64,000 bases of DNA, taken from contig NC_088102.1 of NCBI RefSeq assembly GCF_036370855.1, positions 44,615,835 through 44,679,834 on the forward strand, given 5' to 3'. Every line of letters starts with the position of its first letter. Position 1 is the first letter of the stretch. A model generated the notes under the pieces. It had not been told where the DNA came from. It worked only from the letters and a program-made list of their open reading frames with translations, and searched no databases. The position numbers and the translations under genes are program-made. Source of the stretch: Dromaius novaehollandiae. Its lineage: Eukaryota > Chordata > Aves > Casuariiformes > Dromaiidae. This document shows, piece after piece, positions 1-12,100 of the stretch.

Positions 1-184
1 TGAGGGGCCCCCGCTGCCTGCGTCGCAGATCCTCCCATCGCCTGCCCACTGAGTTCGTGTATGGCAGGGCTGCCTATGGCCTGCAAGGGCGCTACCGCCG
101 CCTCAGCCAGCACCGGCGTTCGAGTGATGCCATGGGGCCTGGGGCGCTGCTCTCCCCGGGCCAAGCGTGGCTGCTCCCCAGGAG
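1..184 (+). CDS. DGKZ: DGKZ long-isoform N-terminal exon (3' part)
   Basis: The frame beginning at base 3 reads RRRSSHRLP, then [12 protein letters not shown] and GQAWLLP. This resembles the region just before the common exon in the long human isoform as I recall it (RRRSSH, YYRRLSQ, PQAW). The exon is open at the window edge. I end it at 184 because AG|GTGGAT there leaves phase 2, which matches the single base that opens the next exon at 1293 and rebuilds an Arg codon. A weaker alternative donor in the same phase lies at 166. The segment is about 30 residues shorter than I recall in human. The separate short-isoform first exon was not found between 185 and 1292. Confidence 0.6.
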
Positions 185-3100
185 GTGGATGGGTGCAGCC
201 AGAGCCAGGCACCCTGCTGCTGCCCTCTCCGAGTGCCTGGGATCGGAGTCTGCCTGCCCTGCCGCCCCCGACAGCTGGAGCCCCAGGCTGCTGTATGTAT
301 GGCGGTATGTGACGTTAGCAAGGCAGCATCTGAGAGAGGGGAAGTGGATGTGGGGCTCCAGGTTTGCCAGGACTGTGATGGGGAAGGTGGGAAGGGGTAG
401 GGGCTTGGCTTGAGGCCCCGAGGCCTTTTGTGTCAAATGGCCAGGGTTGGAGAAGGCTGTGCTGGGCCTCGCTGCTGTTGCCTCCTGCTGCTGTCAATGT
501 CTTTGCAGTGCTGTTTGTGTCCCCAGAGGAGAGCAAGGAGCCAGAGTCTCCTTTGCAGGTCGCTGAGGGCTGAGATAGTTTTCTGTTTCTGTCTGATGCT
601 CTCACCACAGCCCGTTGGGGCTTGCCTCACATCCCCTTGCAGCTCATACAAAGTACCTCTGTATTCGCTGCCTTCTCCCAGCCCAGGCATGAAGAAAGGT
701 GTCAGGGCTCTTTCTGGGTTAGAGGTGGGTATTGTCTAATTTCTTCAGGTGACTAAACCCGCTGGTCCTGTCCTCCACCCTGACATACCTGAGGGAAGCT
801 CATCAGCTCCCTAGTTCCAAACAAGCAGCTGCTTTGCTCCAGGCAATTGTGCTGGACTCTGAAAATGCCCCAAGCTCTGAGGTGCCTTTGTATGTGGTAG
901 CTATGGGGAGCCGCATTGGGGCAGAGGCTCCAGGCTGCCCCTGCACACGCAGCCCCACCTCCACAGCTTGGAGGAGACTGCTGGTGGGTATCCTGGACTG
1001 TCATGCAATGGGCCTATCATCCCTGAGGGCTTTGATCCAGCAGGTCTAGCCTGTCTTTTGCCGGATGTAGGATGTCTTCTGGTGAGGTGTCAGCAATGTG
1101 GCCAGCACCTCTGCATCCCACAGGGGCCGACTTGCAGGAGGGCTGGGTCCTGGGGGATTTGCTGCATTTCCAGCTGCTTGGTTCTGAGGATGGTTTTCCT
1201 CTCCAGTATCACTGTCTATCCCAGAGGCAGGCTGTGCTTTGGACACATTCCTCCTCTCCTGATCTAATAGCCAGCCCTCTTGTGTCTTCCAGAAAAGCTA
1301 TTGCCAAGTCCAGCCTCCAGCACATGGTAGCCCAGCCAAACCCTGCACCATCCCTGAGGAGCGATTTGGAAAGGCAGATACGCAGCACTGTGGACTGGAG
1401 TGTGAGTTGCATCGCGTTTTGCCGGGCATCACATGGGATGGGTTTCGGGACAAGAAGCAGCGGGCTCTTCCCAGGCCGAGGCATCCCAGGTGACTTTGGC
1501 TTTGATACATTTGCAGCCTCTACTGTTGCCACCTGCTGGTGCCAGCGTCTGTGCTGCTGGCGGCACCCCTTGATGCTGTGAGAAGGGGCTGTGCAGGCAC
1601 AGGCAGTTGCCTGGGAGGATGGCACAGCTACTTAACTTCTATCTCTTCTGCCCCCGGCAGTGGAGGTCTCCTGGCAAGTGGAGTCCGTGGGGCACAGAGC
1701 TCTCTTTGGCATGTGGGCACCAGCCTCTGCTCCAACCCTCTTCCTGCAAAGGCAAAGCCAGGCAGGTTTTGAGCTGCACCCTTAAGTCAAGGAACAGGCT
1801 GTTTCAGGAGAGATGCCAGCACTGAATTTGCCAAGGTGCCTCCTGTCAGGGGACAACAGAAGCAGCCCCACTTTATGGGACACTTTGCAACTAGGCTGTA
1901 GGTTTTTCCCTAGGATCTGAGAGAGAGGAGAGTTGATTTCCTGGGGCCCTCTCATTTGCAATGGGGTGGACTGTGGCAGCAGCTTTGTGAGGTTTCCTCT
2001 CTCCGGGTGTTTGCCCTGGCTGTTCTGTGCATCTTGTCTCCCTGCCTACATCTCGCCCCTGCAACCCCCACATCGAGTTATTTTGTCCCTAGCACAAAGC
2101 ATTTTAGGAGATCAGGTGATCGTTTGGGGGTGCTCTCAGAAAAACACAGCGTTGGCTTGTGCATTTTAGGAGACTGCAGTCTATGGGGAGCACATCTGGT
2201 TTGAGACCAATGCCTCTGGGGATTTCTGCTATGTTGGGGAGCAGAACTGTATGGCGAAGCTGCTGGTAAGTCACCTGGGGTCACCTGCATCCACTGGCAA
2301 GATCCACGGAGGTGGGCTGTGCTGCCACCCGGCGGAGAGACTGTGAAGGTCCTGCTACTGCCTGGTGCTGGGGGAAGCGCAGGGGGGATTGGGAAGCTAG
2401 CAAGGGGGAGGGACAGTGTGCTCTTTTTGCCAGTGCGTGGTGGGGGGCCACACCCCTTGTTTGAGCCAGTGCTGCCATTCAGTTTGTAACAGGAACCCGA
2501 CACAGGTTTGCCAGCAGGCCGCAGGCGATGTTCTGGGAAGAGGCTTCGGGATTCCGTGCACTCAGAGGGATAATCTGATTCTACCTTCTTTGGAAAGACC
2601 ATTCAATAGAGGGGAAAAATGAGCAATGGAGACCCAGCCCTGACATTGCCTGACCCCACCTGCAGGACTGCCCCTAGGCAAATTTTAGGGGATGCTGCAG
2701 CAGCAAGGGAGAGCAAGGCTCTCCTTACTTGCAGGCTGGATCCTACCCGAGATGTTGGACACCAAGCAGTGATGCTATCCTGTGTCTGCCTACTGGGCTT
2801 GCAGTGTGAGCCCAAGCTCTAGGCCAGTGCTGCACAAGTGCCTCCCAAACCACCTTCCAGAGTGTGCTCAGGCAGTGTCAGAAGAGGCCAAGGACTGATC
2901 ATGCAGTAGGAGAGCACCTTCCTGCCCTGCTGCAGACTGGAGAGCATCTATTCCAGGCACATTCTTAGTCCCTTTACTTGCAAGAAGTCTGGGTTGTATT
3001 TAGCTTTCCTGTAGGACTTATTCTACATCCTGAAAAATATGAAGAAAGGGTGGGGGGAAGATGAGCTTGCCAGTCTGAACACTGCTATTCACATGGATGC

Positions 3101-6100
3101 TTTTCCTCCCCTTTTCTTATCCTCCAGCAAAAACCACTCACCAGGCGTAAGTGTGCAGCCTGCAAGATTATAGTGCATACTCCCTGCATAGAACAGCTAG
3201 AGAAAGTGAGTAAAGACTATTCAAGCCCTCTCTGTGTCTTGCAAAGCTGGCCAGCCCTTCTTCTGAGACTTGTAGTGAATCCCAAGAAGATTGGGTCTGA
3301 CTGTTGTCATTGCAAAAAGAGGTTTTTTTAAGGAGATGATTCCAAAAGGGGTGTCTAGCAACATGATTAAGACCCCAGACCTCATCTTGTTCACTGAGAG
3401 AGGCATCTGGTGGGTTTCACAGTCACTGAACACCTCCAGAAGTTCTGGGGCTGCTGTAGCAAAATTAACTCCAGTAGGTTTTCTTCAGGTGATGGTGTCA
3501 CTAATTCCTCTCATGTGTGTTCAATCCACAGATAAATTTCCGCTGCAAACCTTCCTTCAGGGAGTCAGGATCCCGGAATGTACGGGAGGTGAGAGATGTG
3601 CGTGGGACTCTGCCTGTGTTTGCCCGCTTGCCTTCCTGGTTTGATGGTGGAGGCCACGGGTGGTGCCAGTATGTTGCCTGTCCAAGTGCAGGCATTGTGC
3701 TGCCTCTTGGCACCAAAGAGGTGACCTTTTAAAGGAATGTTTCTTTGCAAGGCAGCAGCACAGACTTGTTGTAAGTGGAGAAATCACAGGCAGCAAAAGG
3801 TAGATCATCTGCCAGTTTGCATGTTCAAAAGCTCCTGTATCTGCATGGGGGAACCCTGCAAACAGTGTTTCCGGTGAGGGTTTTTTACCCAGGCAAATAA
3901 AGGATGCTATGGCAAACAGCAGTTCCTCAGGATTGCCACAATTTGGAAGGGGGCGGTACTGACTCACTTCGTGCTTTCCCTCAGCCCTATCCTTAGTGCC
4001 ACAAGTACTCCAAGTTGCAGTTAAATGATCCTATTACTCTTCATCTTTGGGGTCTAGTGTTTGTGTCCTTTCTAGCCTAACCACTCCATGTCCCCCTCAG
4101 CCCAGCCAGGACTGTCCTCTGTGTCTGTATGCCAGGGCCATCCCTGCTCTGCTTATGCGCACAATGAGCACGTCAAGGCATCTCCTCTTCAGTGCCCTCC
4201 TCACTGTCTCTGAAGTCTGCCTCTGCGCTACTTGCACTGGAGGGCTTCCTGGTGCTGCTGTGATGTGAAATACAGCCAGGATTTGAGGAATTCCCATCTG
4301 TCATGTGGGGCTTTGATCTGGCAGCACCCACCACCTTCCCACAGGAGCACCCATGCCTGTCCTAGGGAGCAGGACCTCTCCATGCTACTGTAAGCCACGT
4401 TGAGGGAGTGAGTCCCAGCAGCACTGCCAGGAGCTGGCTGTAGGGCAGAGCTAGCAGGCCATGCTTCAGTAACACCTAGTCCAAGAACCCCCGCAGGGGG
4501 TCTCACAGCTGGCAGTAGTCTCTGTAGCAATGGATGATGTCCACAGTGCTGTCAAACTCCTTTATCCCACGTTTTAATGTAATGGGCAAAAGCAATGGCC
4601 AGAGATCTGTCTGTTGAGCTGCTCTGATGAAAGCACCTTTCATGGTTCACCCTCCACCCTGTGGAGCTAGAGCAGCCCACGCAATGCTCTGGAGTGGATA
4701 TTGATGGCTCAGTCAAGGGCCACTTTGGTAACACAGCTGCTGCACCCACACTGTGTTTGTGCTAGCGCAGAAGACACAACAGGAGAAAGAGTACTCAAAT
4801 TCAGGGCTGCTTGCTCAGAAATGCCAGTGTGATCTGATAAGGTGAGGCTTTCAACGTCACTAAAAACTGTTCGTTCTTTCTTTGCTTCTCCCACCATGTA
4901 CTCTCATGCAGCCTTCCTTCCAGTTTCACTCCTACTCCAGCTCCCTTACTTGTCCTCCACTTACTTTCCAAACTATCCTGCTAACTCCTGTCATTGCCTC
5001 TCTGGCTGCTCTCACTCTTCTGTGTCTGTTTTCATCCTCTCTAGCCCCTACCCATTCTCTATCCCTCAGCCCTTTCTCTCCCTCCTCTTCCCTGTTTTTT
5101 CTCCTTTTACTCACAAACCCTACTTATCCATCCTATCTTTCTAATTCTCCTCAGTTCCTCCAAGGGCTCCTCCCTATCACTCCCCAAGCAAGGGATTCTT
5201 CTGGAGTGTGTGCTGCTTGGGATCCCCTTCAGGGTCAGTCCATTCCCTTATATGTGCCTAGTGGGATGTAGAGCTGAGCTCAGGGCATAGCCCCACTTTT
5301 ACTGCCACTGGATTAATGTGCACTAAATTCAGCAGGACCCTTTTCCCTCTCCTATGTGCTGCACTTAGAGCAGACAACTTTGGAGCTCACCCAAATCTCC
5401 TTCAGGCTTGATAGGAGACACAGCCCATTTCTGCCTCTGTTGTCGTTAGTCCAAAAGCTGTGGAAAGGAGGGATGTTGGGTCCTACTGTACTGGGCTGTG
5501 AACTCATACTCCCCTCTATAATCTTTGTTGTCCCCCTACCCTCCATACACACATCATTCATGATCTAAGCCTGAAAGAAGAGGGAAGGATATAGGAGATG
5601 CAGTACTTCAGTGTAAGCTTTCTTACCCTTTACAGTGTTTGGGGATCACCCTGTCACATTACTCAGTCTCCACAGTTGCCCCTGTCAGGCACCAGCCCAT
5701 ACCCAGAATGAGCTGTTCCCATGCCCGCAGATGGGAAGAAGGTGCCTGTGAACAGCCTTGTTCCTCTCTTTGTGGGCAGTGGCCCAGGCTGTCAGGATTT
5801 GATCTTAGGAGATGAGCAGTATGTGTCCATACCTCATGCCTATCCCTGCATTCCCTCACATAAAGGGCCCATCACTTTTTTTTCTTATTTTCCTTTTCTC
5901 TTCTCTTTAGCCCATAGTTGTCCGACATCACTGGGTGCACCGGAGACGGCAGGAAGGGAAATGCCGGCAGTGTGGCAAGGTGAGAAGGTGTCTTGCTTCT
6001 GTCTCAGCCTGAAGGAAGGCTAAGGTCAGAATAGGGAGGGTAACAGCTGGGAATGCGAGAGATCCCACTATTCCTGTCAGACAGGAGGAGCCTGCAGCAA

Positions 6101-9100
6101 AAGCAAGACTCATGCCCTGTTTTGCACAAGGATAGGGAGTGAAGCAGTAGTGCCGTAGGTTTGGGATTCTTGCATGGAGTTGTTCTTCCCCTGGTCCCAA
6201 TCTACCCTGGAGCGGACTTCCTATCTGACATACTTTCCCTGGGCAGTGGGGACACCCCTGCTGAGCACAGTGCTTTAGTAGTGATTGGGACTGTCTAAGA
6301 AGGACCCAAAATGCATTGACTGCAGGCATGTTCTCTTCAGTAATGTCTCTCCTGGCAGTGGAGAAATCCTGTTGGATGGTAGAAACCTGTGAGGGAGTTC
6401 CTCAAGACTCATCCTTCCTTCCACAGGGTTTCCAGCAGAAGTTTGCCTTCCACAGTAAAGAGATTGTAGCCATCAGCTGTTCCTGGTGCAAGCAAGCGGT
6501 GAGCAAAGCCCCCATCTACTATCTTAACCAATCTGCTCTGCATCTATGACCTCTGCTTTCTGCTTGGGAGCTCCCCAAGCTTGTTCTCTGCAGCCTGCCC
6601 TTACAGCTCCTTTTACTGGGAGAGGCTGTGCTGTAGTACCTGGGAGCTTCCTTGAGACATGTTCTTCTCAGAGCCTCCCAGGAGAAGCCTTCTTATTACA
6701 AAATTCCTGCATCATTTCCCACAGAAGTCCTTGCACTGGCATGGGGGAGCTTGGGGGGAGGAAAAGGCGGTGATTCCCAGAGAACTGGGCGGCTGAGTTT
6801 TTTCTCTGTCTCTTCCTCTTCTCCCTCCCCAGTATCACAGCAAAGTGTCATGTTTCATGCTGCAACACATCGAAGAGCCCTGCTCACTAGGGGCTCATGC
6901 TGCTGTCGTCGTTCCTCCCACCTGGATTCTGCGGGTCCGACGGCCCCAGGTAAGTCAGTTTGGCTCTCATGGTTTATTCATGACTCCTTGCCCAGCAGCT
7001 CCTGACATCGTTTTGGGATTTGTTTCTTTTTTCCTTCTCTCTCTAGAATCCATTGAAGTCTAGTAAGAAGAAGAAGAGGGCATCATTCAAGCGGAAATCA
7101 AGCAAAAAGGGGGCTGAGGTCAGAGATGAAGGGACTGCGTGTTGGAAGGGCGGAAGGGCTGTGCAGCAAAGGGCAGGATCGGGAAGCAAGGGCACTTTGC
7201 AGGGTCTGGGCTGAGCTCTAGGGCTAAAGAGGACAAGGTGGAGGGAGGGTGTTGGGGCAAGGAGGAACCTTGGGAGCCACTGAAGATCTCAGTGGAGGCA
7301 ACAGAGGTGAGAAAGGCTGGGAGGTGAGTTCTACTTGCTGGCAGGGCAAGTCCTAGTATTTAAGGCTTACAGGGTGGCTGGTAAATTCCCTTGACACCTC
7401 CCACTCCTGTCCTATGTGACATTAGGGCTCACCTGGAGGTGTGAGTTTGCATTTCCCCAGGTTTGTTGATGGACCTGTTGTGTCTCGTGCAGGAAGGGAG
7501 GTGGAAACCCTTTGTCATCAAGCCTGTGCCAGCTCCTCTCATGAAGCCCTTGCTGGTGTTTGTGAACCCCAAGAGTGGTGGTAATCAGGTACATCCTTGT
7601 TCTACATCTTCCCAATAAGGCAGCTCTGTGGGGGCATTGCCATTCAGCTGCTGAGAACTCAGCATAGTTTTGGAAACTTCTCAGCTGCAATACCAGTTTG
7701 CTACCTGGCACTTCCCACCTAGCCCAGGCTTTGCCCAAGTGCCCCAGAACAGCGTTGTCACTGCCTCCCCCTGAGACCAGATGCCTTCTGTCCATGGGGA
7801 TCTCACTGTTCCCTGAAGTCTTTCTTATCCCCCTAGGGAGCCAAGATCATCCAATCCTTCATGTGGTATCTCAACCCACGGCAAGTTTTCGACCTCAGTC
7901 AGGGTGGACCTAAGGAGGCGTGAGTACTGATGGGGGCAGCCCCATTCTCCCCCATCCCTGCTCCAGAGTTTTTTTCTGAGAGCTCTTTCTGCAGCTAGGA
8001 GAGGCCTAATGCTCCATAGCTTCCTTGTGCAAAGAAGCACCCAAAGCAAGTTTAGGATTTGAGAGGCCTCTCTAGGACAGCCTGCAGATAGTCCTGGCCT
8101 TTCAGTGTTTCCTGCAGGAGAGGTGGTATAATCTTAAAGCTAATGGCTAAGAGCTAAGATGTGGGGTGATATTCCCAAATCTGGTTCATAAAGTTCCATT
8201 AATGGCACGCGAGTCTTGTCTGCTTGCTGTGCTTCGGTTTACCCATGTGTACCAGGCATGTAAACACTCTGCTGTCCCTCTCCCTTTGGCCAGTGAAGCC
8301 AAAGTCACTATGGCTGGCTAGGACTGTGAACTGCTGAGGTGCTGGAGAGGTAGACAAGCATGGCTTTGTGAATGCCACCTCCTGAGGGCCCTGTGAGGGC
8401 CAGGGACCCTGCAACCACTCAGTAACATCTTTTCCGGGCTGCAGCCTCAGTGCTTATTCCCTTCCCTCCTGACCCACTCTCCCTGCTTGCAGGCTGGAGC
8501 TGTACCGGAAGGTCCACAACCTACGGATTCTGGCGTGTGGGGGAGATGGCACGGTGAGTCTCCCAGACCCTTCTAGGCTGCAGCACCCTTTGCCACAGGC
8601 CTTTTTTGTGCTGGCAGCAGCCTGCCTCGCTGTGATCCAGAACAGGGCAAAATGTGCATACTGTAACTGTGGTACAGTTTTTAACACCAGACAACTATGG
8701 CTCCCCCACACCGTGCATTGCTGCAGGAGGTGCTAGTTGCATGGCATGTCTGGATTTGTTTTTCTTTAGGGGGCTTTGTCCCCACCAGGGTTACTAGTAT
8801 CTCCACCAGCACCTGTTTAGAGCATAAAAGGATGTGAATAGCCTCTGTAGTGGCTAAGAGGACCCCTGTCTCTTCACCTCAGGGCATAGCTAGTGTCCTG
8901 AGTCACCTTCACCTGCTTGCTGGCCCTGAAATAACCAGTTGTTTCATTGCACTCTCTTGCTTGAGTAGGTGGGCTGGATACTCTCCATTCTTGACCAGTT
9001 ACGCCTCAACCCACCTCCTCCTGTGGCCATCCTACCTTTGGGGACAGGGAATGACTTGGCCAGGACGCTGAACTGGGGTGGGGTAAGTGACTTCTGCTGC

Positions 9101-12100
9101 TGCTGAAGAGCCCACTGCTGACAGAGGTGGGCTGAGTTCTTCAACTCAGGTTCCGGAGACAGAGACAGGGATTTGCAACAACTGAGTGTTTTGACTTTCC
9201 GTAAATATTGACCAACAAATAAGTGCTATTTGGATATTATAGTTCTCCTGTAATTTGAATTAATCTGAATTATATTATAGTGTCAGATGTTAGGACATTA
9301 ACACAAGCAATCATTATTTCAAACTTATTTTTTATTTGGGTGATTTTTAGAAGGAAAGTATATTGTTTTTAAATTCAAAGTTCAATTAGTTGTTTATTCC
9401 AGTAGAACTGATCTTTTCCCCATCCTTTGCTCTGGGATGCCTTGCCTAAGGTCCACCATCTCTGGGGCATCTCTGTGGGAGGCAAATGGGCGCTCACTGA
9501 GTTCTGTTTATCACTAGGGTTACACAGATGAGCCTCTGTCCAAGATCCTGTCACATGTGGAAGATGGGAACATTGTGCAGCTCGATCGCTGGAATCTCCA
9601 TGTGGAACCAAACCCTGATGCAAACCCTGAGGAGAAGGACGAGGCGGCCACAGACAAGGTGGGACACTTCCTGTCCGTATTTGTTTCCCACTCTGGGGAT
9701 CTGTGTTCTGCATCTCACAGGCTTAGGCAGCCCCAGCACCTAAGGGTACAGCAGTGGGTTGTCATTTCCCTCTCCCTGCTCCAGCTCAATTTCTCCCCTC
9801 ATGGCTCTCATCCGCTTTGCCATCGTGTGGTAAGGCATGTAATGATCAGAACTGAACATCCATAAGGGATTTTTAACAACAACTTGCAGCAGTTATAAGC
9901 CCAGTTCCCTCCAAAACTGTTTCTTTAGCAGAAACATAGATGGCTGAAAGTATCTCAGGGAGTAGAGATTGTCCCCTTAGAGTGCTCTTCACCTGGGCAG
10001 GCTGACCAGGGGTCTGATGCCTCCACTGGGTTATCTGCTGCACCTCTGCCAAGCAGGGGGTGAGAGGGATGCTGCGCTCCCATATTCTGTGTGATCCTTG
10101 TGCCTGGATGCTCCATGTCCTTCTCTGGGGCTTATGCAGCTGACACAAAGCCACTGAGCTCAGAGTAACAGAAAAGGGCCAGTCTGTCATTTCAGGCTGC
10201 CTTCCCTAGGGGGGAAGGCAGGCCTTCACTCCCTCGACCTCATGAATGCAATACTTGGCTCTGCTATAACATGACCGGTCCTTTGCCATGGCTGCACACT
10301 GGCAACCTCATCCTGCAAGCACCAGATTCCCAGTCTTACCCCTCCTTTCCATTTCAGCTTCCCTTGGATGTTTTTAATAACTACTTCAGCCTTGGCTTTG
10401 ACGCACGGGTGACACTGGAGTTTCACGAATCCCGAGGTATGTGGCAGGGCCAAGGCAGAGCCTGTGGTGATGGGATGCCACAGAGGTGGGCCAGTGAAAT
10501 GCTTCTCAGCCACAGGAAAGCAGACAAGAAGGACTGGCCCAGGGACATGGCCAGAGGTGAAATCTGAGGAGTGAATGGAGGGTTTGGAGAGGGGACACGA
10601 GTTTCCAAAAGGGAAGAGAGCTGTGGCTTGTGTTCTGGCTGATGCTGGCTGGAGAGCCCAGTTCAGGGGAGAGCAGGAAAGTGAAGTATTTCCACATGCA
10701 GGCAAATGACCTGGACTTTTTTCTCCTTTCTCTAGAGGCAAATCCAGAGAAATTCAACAGCCGGTTTCGGAATAAAATGTTCTATGCTGGGGTGAGTACG
10801 TGAAGAATATCTGAGTGCTGAGGAGCTGGGCATGCATTCATAACAGCCTTAGCCTAAACACACAAGTGTGGCTCCACTCCACCCCACCCTGTCCACACCC
10901 TTAAGTCAGTCATCTGAGTTAAATGGGCTTTTACATGCACCCAAGCTGAACCATCCCACTGAAGCTGGTGAGGTGCTGCAGAAAGACTACAGCACTGGCA
11001 ATTGCAGCTCCTTTTTGTTTGTGAATGCTGCTGGTGGTACAGTTTGTCTCTGGCCTGCAGTACAGTTGCTCTCTTGATCTCCTTTCACTATTGTTCTTGT
11101 TCTCAGGCTCATGGACAGTCACCCAGGCAGGACCTCCCTGGAGCTGTGGGGAGGCAGGCTGTCCCTCCTGCTGTGGAACAGGAAGCCTCTGTATACTTAG
11201 TCCCCAAATTGCTTTGATCTTTTATTTTACACCTCAGGCCAATTACAGCTCCCTGGCTCCTTGTGCCACCCTCCTGCATCTCGCTTCCAAAGCTTTGTGT
11301 CTTGGTGTCCACACACACACACATGCACGCACACATACACCCTAGTGTACCTTCCTACCCAGGTAGCTGAGTGACCAGTATTTGTGCTGTCTTCAAGGAC
11401 AAGTGCTGCTCTGCACCACTTCACATCTCCCCTGTCTGTCTCCCCTTCTCTCTGTGCAGTTAAACCCAGAGGGGACAGACCCTAGGATCTGTGTAACATA
11501 TGCCATACAATCTCTCCTGATATCTCTAAATGAGGTGTCGTCAGCTCTGTTTTATTGTACTCCCTTACAGCTTGAAACTGAACTCCTCTCTTGTGACTCC
11601 AGTTTCTTACTGGAGGAGGCCCACCTTGCCAGCTCTTCCCTAAAGCCAGGAATGGGCTGGCAAGGAACTACTGGGCTGTGTTATTGGAGCTGTGAGGTGC
11701 CCCAAGGAATTTTGGTAGGCCAAATGGCAAGGGGAATTGGTCAGGTTGTTTTGAGAGGGGGGGAGAAGATGGCTTCTGCCAGCGTACAGGGAGGTGATTT
11801 GCCCCTCTCGGTGCCTGAGGTCTGAAGGTCTGTATGGCTGTCTGTTTAGGTGGATGTCTGAGTGCAGATTATGTTTCTTTCTTTGGCAGACGGCTTTCTC
11901 TGACTTCCTCACGGGGAGCTCCAAAGATTTAGCGAAGCATGTCAAGTTGGTCGTGAGTGTGCAGCAGTGCTCTGGGACAGGGAGGGGTGTGCACTGTGGA
12001 GAAGGGGAGGAGTTGTCCCTCTCAGCATGCTGAATATCTCAGGGCCAGGAGAGAGGATGGGTTCCTTGGGGCATTGGCTTCCCTTGGGTTGGAAGAAAGA

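Noticed and set aside
4842-5271. Leu/Ser/Pro-rich frames in a DGKZ intron
   Set aside because: Caused by a long CT-rich tract; no conserved domain or splice sites fitting the DGKZ phase.
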